Shown here piece by piece: positions 45,140-53,607 of a DNA stretch of 64,000 nt. The first letter of the stretch is position 1; each line of letters starts with the position of its first letter. Source of the DNA: Simiduia aestuariiviva (GTDB lineage: Bacteria > Pseudomonadota > Gammaproteobacteria > Pseudomonadales > Cellvibrionaceae). The notes below the pieces were generated by a model, which was not told the origin of the DNA, searched no databases, and saw only the letters and a program-made list of their open reading frames with translations. The translations under genes and the position numbers were made by a program. The stretch is from assembly GCF_014192475.1 (NCBI RefSeq), contig NZ_JACHXZ010000005.1:32495-96494 (forward strand), written 5' to 3'.

Positions 45140-45212
45140 TCCGCGTCCGGCGGCAGGTGCCTTGGTGTGAGCGCCTAGGTTATACTGCCGTCTCGTTTTT
45201 TGGGCCATTATC

Positions 45213-46163
45213 GTGCTGCAACAATCCTTTGTTCATGGGCTACATAACGTGCGCGCACCGCACCGCGGTGGCGTCCTGACGATTGGCTCCTTTGATGGTG
45301 TGCATTTGGGGCACCAGCAGATGTTGTCGGCGCTCATTGCTCGGGCTCGTGCGATGGGGGTGCCTGCGGTAGCGATGACCTTTGAGCCGCAGCCCTATGA
45401 GTACTTTTCCGGCGAGCGAGCGCCCGCGCGACTCATGCGTCTGCGCGACAAGGTGCAGGCGTTGTTTGACGTGGGTGTTGATGTGGTGGTGTGTCTGCCC
45501 TTTAACGCCAAGCTGCGCCATTTAACGGCGGAGCAGTTTGTCCAGCAGGTATTGGTCGAGGGGTTGTCGATTCGCCATTTGGTAGTGGGCGATGATTTTA
45601 GGTTTGGCTGTGATCGCGCTGGCGATTTTGCCTATTTGACGCAGGCTGGCAAAGACGCTGGATTTGGCGTGAGCAATACGCCCACCTTTTGCGTTGAACA
45701 GGTGCGCGTCAGCAGTACGCGCATTCGAGAAGTGCTAGAGGCGGGTGATTTTGCGAAGGCCGCTCAATTGTTGGGGCGGCCCTATCAGATTGCGGGTCGC
45801 GTCGTGCGCGGCAAGCAATTGGGGCGTACCCTTGGCGTGCCCACGGCCAACGTGCATTTGCACCGCTACCGTTCACCGCTTGCCGGTGTATTTGCAGTGT
45901 GTTGCGTGGTTGATGGTGAGCAGTTTAACGGTGTTGCCAATGTTGGCGTGCGACCTACGGTAGAGTTGGATGCGAAGCCGATCTTAGAGGTGCACCTATT
46001 TGACTTTGCGCGCGATATCTATGGCCGCAATGTGCGCGTTAGTTTTTGTAAAAAACTGCGCGATGAGAAAAAATTTGAATCGGTAGAGCAGTTAAAAACT
46101 CAAATATATGCCGATATAGGCGCCGGCAAGGCGTATTTTACTGCTCAAGATGTTACTCACTGA
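45213..46163 (+). CDS. ribF: Bifunctional riboflavin kinase/FAD synthetase
   Basis: A 316-residue protein initiated by GTG 45213. The N-terminal adenylyltransferase domain has TIGSFDGVHLGHQQ, the nucleotidyl-transferase HxGH site, and VSSTRIRE. The C-terminal kinase domain has GRTLGVPTANVHLH and the later VEVHLFDF-type strand. It converts riboflavin to FMN and FAD. The order ribF-ileS-lspA-fkpB-ispH is the conserved gammaproteobacterial one. A TATACT sequence at 45181-45186 may be its -10 box. Confidence 0.96.
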   Translation: MLQQSFVHGLHNVRAPHRGGVLTIGSFDGVHLGHQQMLSALIARARAMGVPAVAMTFEPQPYEYFSGERAPARLMRLRDKVQALFDVGVDVVVCLPFNAKLRHLTAEQFVQQVLVEGLSIRHLVVGDDFRFGCDRAGDFAYLTQAGKDAGFGVSNTPTFCVEQVRVSSTRIREVLEAGDFAKAAQLLGRPYQIAGRVVRGKQLGRTLGVPTANVHLHRYRSPLAGVFAVCCVVDGEQFNGVANVGVRPTVELDAKPILEVHLFDFARDIYGRNVRVSFCKKLRDEKKFESVEQLKTQIYADIGAGKAYFTAQDVTH

Positions 46164-46197
46164 ACTTACATTTAATCTTTGAATTTTTGGCCAAGAC

Positions 46198-49002
46198 ATG
46201 ACCGACTATAAGCCGACCTTGAATTTACCCGCCACGCCCTTTGCGATGAAGGCCAACTTGGCCAATCGCGAACCGCAAACGTTAAAAAAGTGGACTGAGG
46301 GTAAACTCTACGAAACCATTCGCACGGCGCGCGCGGGTGCCGAAAAGTTTATTTTGCACGATGGCCCTCCCTATGCAAATGGCGATATTCACATTGGCCA
46401 TTCGGTTAACAAAATTCTGAAAGATATCATCATCAAAGCAAAAACGTTGAGTGGCTTTGATGCCCCCTATGTACCCGGCTGGGACTGCCACGGCTTGCCA
46501 ATCGAACACAATGTCGAAAAGAAAGTGGGTAAAGCCGGCGCGAAAGTTGACGTCAAAACCTTTCGTCAGAAATGCCGTGAGTACGCCGCTAAGCAGGTGG
46601 AAGGCCAGAAGGCGGATTTTATTCGCCTGGGTGTTTTAGGTGATTGGGATAATCCCTATCTCACTATGGATTATAAATTTGAAGCGGACATCATTCGCGC
46701 ACTGGGGCGCATCGCTGAAAATGGCCACTTGGTTCGTGGGTTTAAGCCCGTGTATTGGAGTGTGGTGGGCGGCTCTGCCCTGGCTGAGGCTGAGGTTGAG
46801 TACCAAGATAAAACCTCAAATTCCATTTATGTTCGCTATCCTGTGGCGGATGCCGACGATCTTGCGCAGCGCTTGGGCAGTTTGCCCGGCAGCGGCGATG
46901 TGTCTGTGGTTATCTGGACCACTACGCCGTGGACCTTGCCCGCCAGTCAGGCGGTGAGCGTTAATGCAGAATTAGATTATGTATTAGTGCAGGCGGGCCC
47001 AGAGCGGGTACTTGTGGCCGAAGCCTTGTACGAAACGGTGTTGGCGCAGGTGGAGCTTGAGAGCGGTGAGGTGTTGGCGCGCTTGAAAGGAAGTGCGTTG
47101 GCAGGTTTGCAGTTGCAGCACCCTTTTTATGACAAATTACTCCCCGTCATTTTAGGCGATCACGTGACGGTCGATGCCGGTACGGGCTGTGTGCACACCG
47201 CGCCCGACCATGGCATGGAAGATTTTGTGGTTGGCAAGGCCAATGGCATCGGCACGCTCAATTACATCGATGACAACGGCAATTATCGACCGCAGGTAGA
47301 ATTCTTTGCCGGTGATCACGTGTACAAAGTGGATGACAAAGTTATCGACATGCTGCGCGAGCGCGCAGCACTCTGGTCGCACAGCAAAATTACGCACTCC
47401 TACCCCCATTGCTGGCGCACTAAGACGCCGTTGATCTTCCGCGCAACCCCTCAATGGTTCGTGAGTATGAATCAAAAGGGCTTGCTAAAAAATGTGCGCA
47501 GCGCCGTAGAAATCGTTCAGTGGATTCCCGACTGGGGGCGCGCGCGCATCGATGGCATGTTGGATTCCTCGCCCGACTGGTGTATCTCTCGGCAGCGCAC
47601 GTGGGGCGTGCCCATCGCCTTGTTTGTGCACAAAGATACCCAAGAGTTGCATCCCAATACCGTTGAGTTGGTAGAAAAAGTTGCCGAGCGTGTGGAGCTG
47701 GCGGGTATGGATGCGTGGTTCGATCTAGATCCTGCCGAGCTGTTGGGTGATGAGGCCGCGGATTACACGAAAGTGATCGATACGCTCGACGTGTGGTTCG
47801 ACTCCGGTGTAACCCACTATGCGGTACTGAATCGTCGCACTGCGCTGCAGTACCCTGCCGACCTTTACTTGGAGGGCTCTGATCAGCACCGCGGCTGGTT
47901 TCAATCCTCGTTAAAGACCGCCATGGCCATCAACAATGAAGCGCCTTATAAGGCCGTTTTAACCCACGGTTTTACCGTGGATGAAAATGGCCGCAAGATG
48001 TCAAAATCCATTGGCAACGTCATTCCGCCGCAAAAAGTCATGAACGACTTGGGCGCAGATGTGTTGCGCCTGTGGGTTGCCGCGACGGATTTCAGTGCTG
48101 AAATGAGCGTCAGTGACGAAATTCTGCGGCGCACCGCAGACTCGTACCGACGCATCCGCAATACTGCGCGATTTATGTTGTCAAATCTCTCTGGATTTGA
48201 ACCCGCAGATCATCAAGTGCCGGTGGACGAATTGTTGGCGTTGGATCGCTGGGCCGTCGATCGCGCCGCTGAATTGCAGGCGGATATTTTAAAAGCCTAC
48301 GACAGCTATCAGTTCCATCAAATCTACCAAAAGTTGCACAACTTCTGCGTGGTGGATATGGGCGGCTTCTATCTGGATATTATTAAAGACCGGCAGTACA
48401 CCACGCAGGCAGACAGTTTGCCACGGCGCTCGGCACAAACTGCGTTGCATCACATTGTTGAAGCATTTGCGCGCTGGATTGCGCCCATTTTGAGTTTTAC
48501 CGCCGATGAAATGTGGGAGTTTATTCCGGGCGACCACAGTGAGCCCGTGTTTGTGGCTGAGTGGTATGAATTTCCGCAGGCCACAAAAGCGAATCTGGTC
48601 AGCAAAGAAGAGTGGGCAAAGATTGCAGCAGTTAAAACGGCTGTAAACAAAGTGCTGGAGGCTCGCCGTGCGGCGGGTGAATTAGGCGCATCCTTGTCCG
48701 CCGAAGTCTCGCTCTACGTGAATGACGAGCTGCGCGGCGCCCTTGATAAGCTGCAAGATGAATTGCGTTTTGTGTTGATTACTTCTCAGGCGTCACTGCA
48801 GTCCCTCGCTGAAGCGCCTGCGGAAGCGGACGCCACTGACGTGTCGGGGTTAAAAGTGCTGGCGATAAAATCACAGCAGCCAAAGTGTGGACGGTGTTGG
48901 CATTTTCGCGTCGATGTGGGTAGCCATGCGGAGCATCCAGAGTTGTGTGGGCGCTGCGTCGAAAATGTCACTGCAAAAGGCGAAGTACGTCACTATGCCT
49001 AA
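46198..49002 (+). CDS. ileS: Isoleucyl-tRNA synthetase
   Basis: A 934-residue class Ia synthetase, the usual length of the bacterial form. HIGH is His65-Ile-Gly-His68 after DGPPYANGD, and KMSKS is 600-604. The editing domain has [12 protein letters not shown] and [12 protein letters not shown]. The C-terminal zinc site CGRCWHF...CGRC is intact, placing it with the IleS1 type that is sensitive to mupirocin. It overlaps lspA by 8 bases. Confidence 0.98.
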   Translation: MTDYKPTLNLPATPFAMKANLANREPQTLKKWTEGKLYETIRTARAGAEKFILHDGPPYANGDIHIGHSVNKILKDIIIKAKTLSGFDAPYVPGWDCHGLPIEHNVEKKVGKAGAKVDVKTFRQKCREYAAKQVEGQKADFIRLGVLGDWDNPYLTMDYKFEADIIRALGRIAENGHLVRGFKPVYWSVVGGSALAEAEVEYQDKTSNSIYVRYPVADADDLAQRLGSLPGSGDVSVVIWTTTPWTLPASQAVSVNAELDYVLVQAGPERVLVAEALYETVLAQVELESGEVLARLKGSALAGLQLQHPFYDKLLPVILGDHVTVDAGTGCVHTAPDHGMEDFVVGKANGIGTLNYIDDNGNYRPQVEFFAGDHVYKVDDKVIDMLRERAALWSHSKITHSYPHCWRTKTPLIFRATPQWFVSMNQKGLLKNVRSAVEIVQWIPDWGRARIDGMLDSSPDWCISRQRTWGVPIALFVHKDTQELHPNTVELVEKVAERVELAGMDAWFDLDPAELLGDEAADYTKVIDTLDVWFDSGVTHYAVLNRRTALQYPADLYLEGSDQHRGWFQSSLKTAMAINNEAPYKAVLTHGFTVDENGRKMSKSIGNVIPPQKVMNDLGADVLRLWVAATDFSAEMSVSDEILRRTADSYRRIRNTARFMLSNLSGFEPADHQVPVDELLALDRWAVDRAAELQADILKAYDSYQFHQIYQKLHNFCVVDMGGFYLDIIKDRQYTTQADSLPRRSAQTALHHIVEAFARWIAPILSFTADEMWEFIPGDHSEPVFVAEWYEFPQATKANLVSKEEWAKIAAVKTAVNKVLEARRAAGELGASLSAEVSLYVNDELRGALDKLQDELRFVLITSQASLQSLAEAPAEADATDVSGLKVLAIKSQQPKCGRCWHFRVDVGSHAEHPELCGRCVENVTAKGEVRHYA

Positions 49003-49507
49003 GATCGTACTGCATAAAGGTCATTGGTTGAGTGCGTTGCTCGTACTTGTGTCGGTGGTGCTGGATCAATACACCAAGGCCATTGCAAGCGGTGCGCTCA
49101 GTTACGGTCAGCCGGTATATGTTTTGTCGTTTTTAGATTGGACCTTGCTACACAATCCCGGTGCCGCCTTTAGCTTTTTAAGCGATCAAGGTGGCTGGCA
49201 GCGCTGGTTCTTCACGGCCGTTGCAGCGCTGGTAAGTGTTGTGTTGGTGGTGTGGATTGCACGGCTTACTAAAGACAAATTGTGGGAATCTAGCGCGCTG
49301 GCCTTGGTGCTTGGCGGTGCGGTGGGCAACTTGATTGATCGTGTGCAATTGGGCTATGTAGTGGATTTTATTTCAATGCACTATGAACAATATTATTGGC
49401 CCGCGTTTAATATTGCCGACAGCGTAATTTGTATTGGTGTGGCGATGCTCATTGTCGATATGTTTCGAAGCAAGCCAAATGAGCCGCAGGAAAAAAATCA
49501 TGAGTAA
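48995..49507 (+). CDS. lspA: Prolipoprotein signal peptidase (signal peptidase II)
   Basis: A 170-residue inner-membrane protease with four helices. ATG 48995 overlaps ileS. The two catalytic Asp are in [15 protein letters not shown] and [18 protein letters not shown] and [12 protein letters not shown] are further family motifs. It removes the signal peptide of lipid-modified proteins such as PrsT and the FN3 lipoprotein in this window. It overlaps fkpB by 8 bases, so the three genes are coupled. Confidence 0.97.
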   Translation: MPKIVLHKGHWLSALLVLVSVVLDQYTKAIASGALSYGQPVYVLSFLDWTLLHNPGAAFSFLSDQGGWQRWFFTAVAALVSVVLVVWIARLTKDKLWESSALALVLGGAVGNLIDRVQLGYVVDFISMHYEQYYWPAFNIADSVICIGVAMLIVDMFRSKPNEPQEKNHE

Positions 49508-49937
49508 ACTAGTGACCGAAGGCGCCAAGCTCGCTATTCATTTCGCCTTGAAGTTGCGCGATGGCAGTGTGGTTGATTCCAACTTTGAAGGAGAGCCCGC
49601 TGAATTTTGTCTGGGTGACGGTAATTTATTGCCCGGCTTTGAGCGCTGCCTATTGGGTATGGCGCAGGGGCAGCGCGAGACGTTTGTGGTCTCCCCTGAG
49701 CAGGGTTTTGGTCAGGCCAACCCCAATAATATTCAGGTGATGCCCCGCTCTACCTTTGCGCCCGATATGAATCTCGCTGAGGGCTTGGTAGTGTCTTTCG
49801 CCGATGCGCAAAAAGCTGAGCTGCCGGGGGTTATTAAGGCATTTAACGACACTGAGGTGACCGTAGATTTCAATCACCCGCTGGCAGGGCAGGAAATATT
49901 GTTCGACGTAGAAGTGGTCCGCCTGGAGGTGGCGTAA
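49500..49937 (+). CDS. fkpB: FKBP-type peptidyl-prolyl isomerase SlpA-like
   Basis: A 145-residue SlyD/SlpA-type FKBP starting at ATG 49500 with AGGAA upstream. [33 protein letters not shown] is the split FKBP entry, and an inserted-in-flap chaperone domain ([21 protein letters not shown]) follows; [15 protein letters not shown] ends it. It likely assists folding in the cytoplasm. It sits between lspA and ispH as in E. coli, and shares the TAATG junction with ispH. Confidence 0.94.
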   Translation: MSKLVTEGAKLAIHFALKLRDGSVVDSNFEGEPAEFCLGDGNLLPGFERCLLGMAQGQRETFVVSPEQGFGQANPNNIQVMPRSTFAPDMNLAEGLVVSFADAQKAELPGVIKAFNDTEVTVDFNHPLAGQEILFDVEVVRLEVA

Positions 49938-50878
49938 TGACAGCCCCCCAGATTAAATTGGCCAACCCGCGCGGCTTTTGCGCCGGTGTTGATCGCGCCA
50001 TCGATATCGTCAACCGTGCCCTTGAAGTCTACGGCGCGCCCATCTATGTGCGTCATGAAGTGGTCCACAACAAATACGTGGTGGATGATTTGCGGGAGCG
50101 GGGCGCGATCTTTGTGGATGAACTCGAGGAAGTGCCGGATGACACCATCGTCATTTTTAGCGCGCACGGGGTGTCCCAGGCGGTGCGCAAAGAGGCCAGC
50201 GGGCGTGAGCTTAAGGTGTTTGATGCGACCTGTCCGCTGGTGACCAAGGTGCATATCGAGGTTACTCGCTATTCTCGGGCTGGTAAGGAGTGCATCTTGA
50301 TTGGTCACCAGGGTCATCCCGAGGTGGAAGGCACAATGGGCCAGTACGATACCCGCAATGGCGGCAAGATCTATCTGGTGGAAGATGAGCAGGATGTGGC
50401 GGCTCTAACCGTTGAAGACTCGTCAAATCTGGCCTACGTGACGCAAACCACCCTATCGATGGATGATACGGCGCTCGTGATTGACGCCTTGCGGGCAAAG
50501 TACCCCCTCATCCAAGGGCCGCGCAAGGACGACATCTGCTACGCCACCACCAACCGGCAGGATGCAGTGAAGCAACTGGCGCTCGAGTGTGATTTAGTGC
50601 TGGTGGTCGGCTCGGTCAACAGCTCCAATTCAAACCGGCTGCGGGAATTGGCCGAGCGTTGTGGTGCCAGCGCCTATCTTATTGATTCTGAAGCAGATAT
50701 TGAACCTAGCTGGCTTGAAGGTCGGCGCGCCATTGGCGTCACAGCCGGTGCTTCCGCACCCGAGGTGTTGGTGAAATCGGTTATCGCACACCTTGAGCGC
50801 TTGGGTGCAGAGGCACCCGCAGAAATGGCCGGCGCCGTCGAGACCATCAGCTTTTCACTCCCGAAAGAACTCCGCTAA
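49937..50878 (+). CDS. ispH: 4-hydroxy-3-methylbut-2-enyl diphosphate reductase
   Basis: A 313-residue [4Fe-4S] enzyme and the last step of the MEP isoprenoid path, forming IPP and DMAPP. The three cluster ligands are Cys15 (PRGFCAGV), Cys99 (DATCPLVT) and Cys201 ([11 protein letters not shown]). Substrate motifs [16 protein letters not shown] and [13 protein letters not shown] are intact. The products feed IspB, also encoded here. The stop is followed closely by a palindrome and hairpins in front of the pilus operon. Confidence 0.98.
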   Translation: MTAPQIKLANPRGFCAGVDRAIDIVNRALEVYGAPIYVRHEVVHNKYVVDDLRERGAIFVDELEEVPDDTIVIFSAHGVSQAVRKEASGRELKVFDATCPLVTKVHIEVTRYSRAGKECILIGHQGHPEVEGTMGQYDTRNGGKIYLVEDEQDVAALTVEDSSNLAYVTQTTLSMDDTALVIDALRAKYPLIQGPRKDDICYATTNRQDAVKQLALECDLVLVVGSVNSSNSNRLRELAERCGASAYLIDSEADIEPSWLEGRRAIGVTAGASAPEVLVKSVIAHLERLGAEAPAEMAGAVETISFSLPKELR

Positions 50879-50891
50879 TACCGCCAACGCA

Positions 50892-50907
50892 TGTGACACC
50901 TGTCACA
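50892..50907. promoter_or_regulatory. Perfect CRP/Vfr-type palindrome before the pilus operon
   Basis: TGTGA (50892-50896), six bases, TCACA (50903-50907) equals the CRP core consensus on both halves. It lies 149 bases before the first pilin start codon and 13 bases after ispH. Vfr/CRP control of pili is established in Pseudomonas; a direct role here is inference. Confidence 0.55.
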
Positions 50908-50908
50908 A

Positions 50909-50975
50909 AAGCCCGCTAACTACGCGGGCTTGCCGCAATTGAACCACGTGAACAGCCCGCTTGTCCCCTTGCGGG
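50909..50975 (+). promoter_or_regulatory. Attenuator-like set of alternative hairpins
   Basis: Four segments can pair in exclusive ways: 50909-50916 with 50924-50931 (8 bp, 7-nt loop), 50924-50930 with 50954-50960 (7 bp), and 50956-50960 with 50971-50975 (5 bp). The first hairpin resembles a terminator but has no U-run. It may only be the ispH terminator. Confidence 0.4.
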
Positions 50976-51003
50976 TGACACGCCCAGCCCCAGCCGCTAA
51001 TTT
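50975..51003 (+). promoter_or_regulatory. Candidate promoter of the minor-pilin operon
   Basis: GTGACA (50975-50980), 17 bases, TAATTT (50998-51003). The predicted start is about 30 bases before ATG 51041. It is weak but the only sigma-70-like pair seen here; no sigma-54 element with 10-base spacing was found. Confidence 0.3.
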
Positions 51004-51040
51004 TAACGCTACCCACTGTCTAACCCCTATTGAGAACAGT

Positions 51041-51514
51041 ATGTCGCGTGGCTTTACAATCATAGAACTGCTCATCGTGGTCTTTATCGCCAGCGTTTTG
51101 TTGGTGATTGGCATACCGAGCTTCCAAACCATGTTGAAAAACAATCGCCTCACGGTGGCCGCCAATGAGTTGGCCGGTGCGCTGTCCTATGCGCGCATGG
51201 AAGCGGTGCGCCGCGGTAATACCGTTATATTCGGCCAGCGCAACGGCGCCGACTGGACCGGTGGCATGGTGGTTTGGCAGGACGCTGACGGCGACAACAC
51301 GCTGGATGCCGGTGAAGAGTTGCGGTTGTGGGAGCCGCTTGCGGGTGGTGGCACCATGACCACCGCGCAGAACAGGTTAACCTTTCGGTCCAACGGGACG
51401 GTTGATACGGCAACAACCATCACACTCTGTGATGACCGCACGGCAGAGACCGGACGCGAGTTGGCCCTGTTAATTTCGGGTACATTTTCAATCACCAAAA
51501 AAGCGTGTAGTTGA
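51041..51514 (+). CDS. fimU: Minor type IV pilin, GspH/FimT-FimU family
   Basis: A 157-residue prepilin. ATG 51041 gives the short leader MSRG and then FTIIELLIVVFIASVLLVIG, with Glu at +5, a standard class III signal cut by PilD. The region NNRLTVAANELAGALSYARMEAVRRG and DADGDNTLDAGEEL match FimU/GspH C-terminal folds. In Pseudomonas FimU forms the tip complex with PilV, W, X and PilE. It begins the pilVWXY1E run. FimU versus FimT cannot be decided by eye, since a second, reversed copy lies at 57334. Confidence 0.88.
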   Translation: MSRGFTIIELLIVVFIASVLLVIGIPSFQTMLKNNRLTVAANELAGALSYARMEAVRRGNTVIFGQRNGADWTGGMVVWQDADGDNTLDAGEELRLWEPLAGGGTMTTAQNRLTFRSNGTVDTATTITLCDDRTAETGRELALLISGTFSITKKACS

Positions 51515-51523
51515 GGCAAGACG

Positions 51524-51994
51524 ATGCAAATGCAAAAGCAACGCGGTGTAACGCTTATTGAGATTCTAGTGACTGTAGCCATCATGGCCGTAGGCCTGCT
51601 TGGACTGGGCGCAATGCAGTTGATCGGTTTAAAAAATATCAACAATTCACAATACCGTACGCAAGCAAGCTTGCTGGCCTACGATATGGCCGAGCGCATG
51701 CGCTCCAATCCAGTGGCCGTAAAAGCCGGCGCCTACGACGCAGTCTCTGCCAGTGTTAGCAAACCGTCCTGCACCATTTGTAGCACCAGCGATATGGCCC
51801 AGCTCGATGTTTACGAATGGCACGCTATGATCGCTGAAGACATTGAGAAAGGCGGTCTACCCGCCAGCGCCAAAGGCGAAGTGGCTAAAAATGGAAATCA
51901 GTGGGATGTCACGATTAGCTGGGATGAGCAGACGCGTGATAGCTCTGGTGGCTCTGTTAAAAAATTAGACTTAACCCTCAGCGTGCGTCTGTAG
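51524..51994 (+). CDS. pilV: Minor type IV pilin PilV
   Basis: A 156-residue prepilin. The leader MQMQKQRG precedes VTLIEILVTVAIMAVGLLGLGAMQ, the long PilV-type hydrophobic segment with Glu5. QASLLAYDMAERMRSNP is characteristic of PilV. The Cys pair CTIC probably forms a disulfide. It starts 10 bases after the FimU-like gene and abuts pilW, so they share a transcript. PilV belongs to the priming/tip complex of the pilus. Confidence 0.93.
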   Translation: MQMQKQRGVTLIEILVTVAIMAVGLLGLGAMQLIGLKNINNSQYRTQASLLAYDMAERMRSNPVAVKAGAYDAVSASVSKPSCTICSTSDMAQLDVYEWHAMIAEDIEKGGLPASAKGEVAKNGNQWDVTISWDEQTRDSSGGSVKKLDLTLSVRL

Positions 51995-52006
51995 ATGGAG
52001 CGGTAT

Positions 52007-53044
52007 ATGACTTTTAAACAAATAGCGACATCACATGCACGGCAGGCCGGATTCTCACTGATCGAGATCATGATCGCCTTAGGTTTAAGTGCAACATTGT
52101 TGTTCGGCGTACTGCAAATTTTCGATGCCAATAAACAATCGGGCAATTTACAGCAGGCCTATGCCGAGGTGCAGGAAAGCGGTCGAATCGCCACGGAATT
52201 TATTGCGCGCGATATTCGCATGGCCGACTACTGGGGCTGCGCGCCCGATAGTGATTCAATTTACGATCATTTGGATGCGAGCGACCCAGATTACGCTGCA
52301 ATGGCAGGTGATTTGGTGGGTAAAGATGCCATTGAAGGTGAAGACGATATTCCTGCCGCCCCGGTAAAGCAGATCAATAGTATTACCGTCAAGCCCGCGA
52401 CAGACACCATCACCTTGCGTGGATCTTTGCCAATGTCTGGGGTGAAAATTGTGGATCCCTACATGGTAGAGGTTTCTGCCACGATTCATCTCAGTATTGC
52501 ACCTGGTGTGTCTGTCCCCAAGGGCGCTATTTTAATGGTGTCTGATTGTACCGGTGCCGATCGATTCTCGAATACCGCCAATAACGCCCTTAATTTAGCG
52601 ACGGCCACTACCTTAAAGAAGGTAAATCTTGGACATAACACGGGCAGCATAGGTGCGGGTATGGTTGATAATGCGATCAAAAAAATGTCGCACACTTATA
52701 CCGCGGGGGCACAAATTTCTACCCCCTTTGAACGCACATATTTCGTCGGGCAAAATCCCTCAGCTAGCTGGTCCCTGTATCGCGTGGACAAAGGTGTGGC
52801 GAGCGAAATTGTACGCAATGTTGACGACTTGCAGTTTTCTTACGGTGAAGACACCAATAATGACGGTTCAGTGGACGTCTATCGCGACGCTGATGTCGTC
52901 GCAGATATGGACAATGTGCTGGCCATAAAATTGTCAGTAGCCACGGTAAGTGAAGGCAATATTACGAACGCCAGCGCGGGCACTTTTGCGCCGTTAGAGC
53001 GTACTTACTCGCTAACCATTAATATTCGCAACCGAACGCTTTAA
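52007..53044 (+). CDS. pilW: Minor type IV pilin PilW
   Basis: A 345-residue prepilin. ATG 52007 is preferred over ATG 51995 because GGAG sits just before it. The leader is 16 residues ending in AG, then FSLIEIMIALGLSATLLFGVLQIF with Glu5. The length and VQESGRIATEFIARDIRMADYWGC are typical of PilW. A Ca-loop-like stretch (DTNNDGSVDVYRD) occurs near residue 285. It is flanked by pilV and pilX, and the protein is part of the tip complex. Confidence 0.94.
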   Translation: MTFKQIATSHARQAGFSLIEIMIALGLSATLLFGVLQIFDANKQSGNLQQAYAEVQESGRIATEFIARDIRMADYWGCAPDSDSIYDHLDASDPDYAAMAGDLVGKDAIEGEDDIPAAPVKQINSITVKPATDTITLRGSLPMSGVKIVDPYMVEVSATIHLSIAPGVSVPKGAILMVSDCTGADRFSNTANNALNLATATTLKKVNLGHNTGSIGAGMVDNAIKKMSHTYTAGAQISTPFERTYFVGQNPSASWSLYRVDKGVASEIVRNVDDLQFSYGEDTNNDGSVDVYRDADVVADMDNVLAIKLSVATVSEGNITNASAGTFAPLERTYSLTINIRNRTL

Positions 53045-53055
53045 GGAGGCATGGT

Positions 53056-53583
53056 ATGAAACAACAACGTGGTGCTGTGCTTGCGATCAGTTTAATTATT
53101 TTATTGGTGCTTACTATTTTAGTGTTGTCTAGTAATCAGCAGGTCGTCCTTCAAGAAAAGATGACCGCGTCTGTGCGCGATGCACACCTTTCGCGTGAAG
53201 CAGCAGAATTTGCACTGGTAGATGCCTCGGCAAAAATAGAGGCATTGACCGGTACTTCAGGTTTTAGCGATGACGGTACTGGCGGCTACTACAAAAAAGA
53301 CAAGGGCCCGGTTGACTTGTTTGCTAGCGGTAATTGGGTTAGCGGCAAGACCATGAGCGGTTCTATGACTGTCAATGGGCAGACGCTCGACTACAGCTAT
53401 TACATTGAGGAGCTGGGCATTATCCCTGTGCCTGACGACGAGCTGGGTGGGGTGAACATGATGGGATACGGTCAAACCAGCGGTGGCGGCGATGTAACGG
53501 CTTTTAAAGTAGTTGCTCGCGCACTGGGCATGAGTGGCACAGCTGAACGGCTGGTGGTGTCTTATTACGGCAAGCGATTGTAA
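53056..53583 (+). CDS. pilX: Minor type IV pilin PilX
   Basis: A 175-residue protein. A strong AAGGAGG site stands six bases before ATG 53056. The leader MKQQRG is followed by AVLAISLIILLVLTILVLSS; position +5 is Ile, not Glu, as is usual for PilX/GspK-like tip pilins. REAAEFALVDASAKIE is the conserved alpha-helix following. It is placed between pilW and pilY1 in the canonical order. It is expected to cap the pilus with PilW and PilY1. Confidence 0.92.
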   Translation: MKQQRGAVLAISLIILLVLTILVLSSNQQVVLQEKMTASVRDAHLSREAAEFALVDASAKIEALTGTSGFSDDGTGGYYKKDKGPVDLFASGNWVSGKTMSGSMTVNGQTLDYSYYIEELGIIPVPDDELGGVNMMGYGQTSGGGDVTAFKVVARALGMSGTAERLVVSYYGKRL

Positions 53584-53607
53584 TGCGTTCGCGCAGAGGT
53601 GTATGAA

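Noticed and set aside
50930..51040. Longer N-terminus for the first pilin
   Set aside because: A frame is open from 50930, but the prepilin leader must be short and the residues before ATG 51041 do not resemble one.
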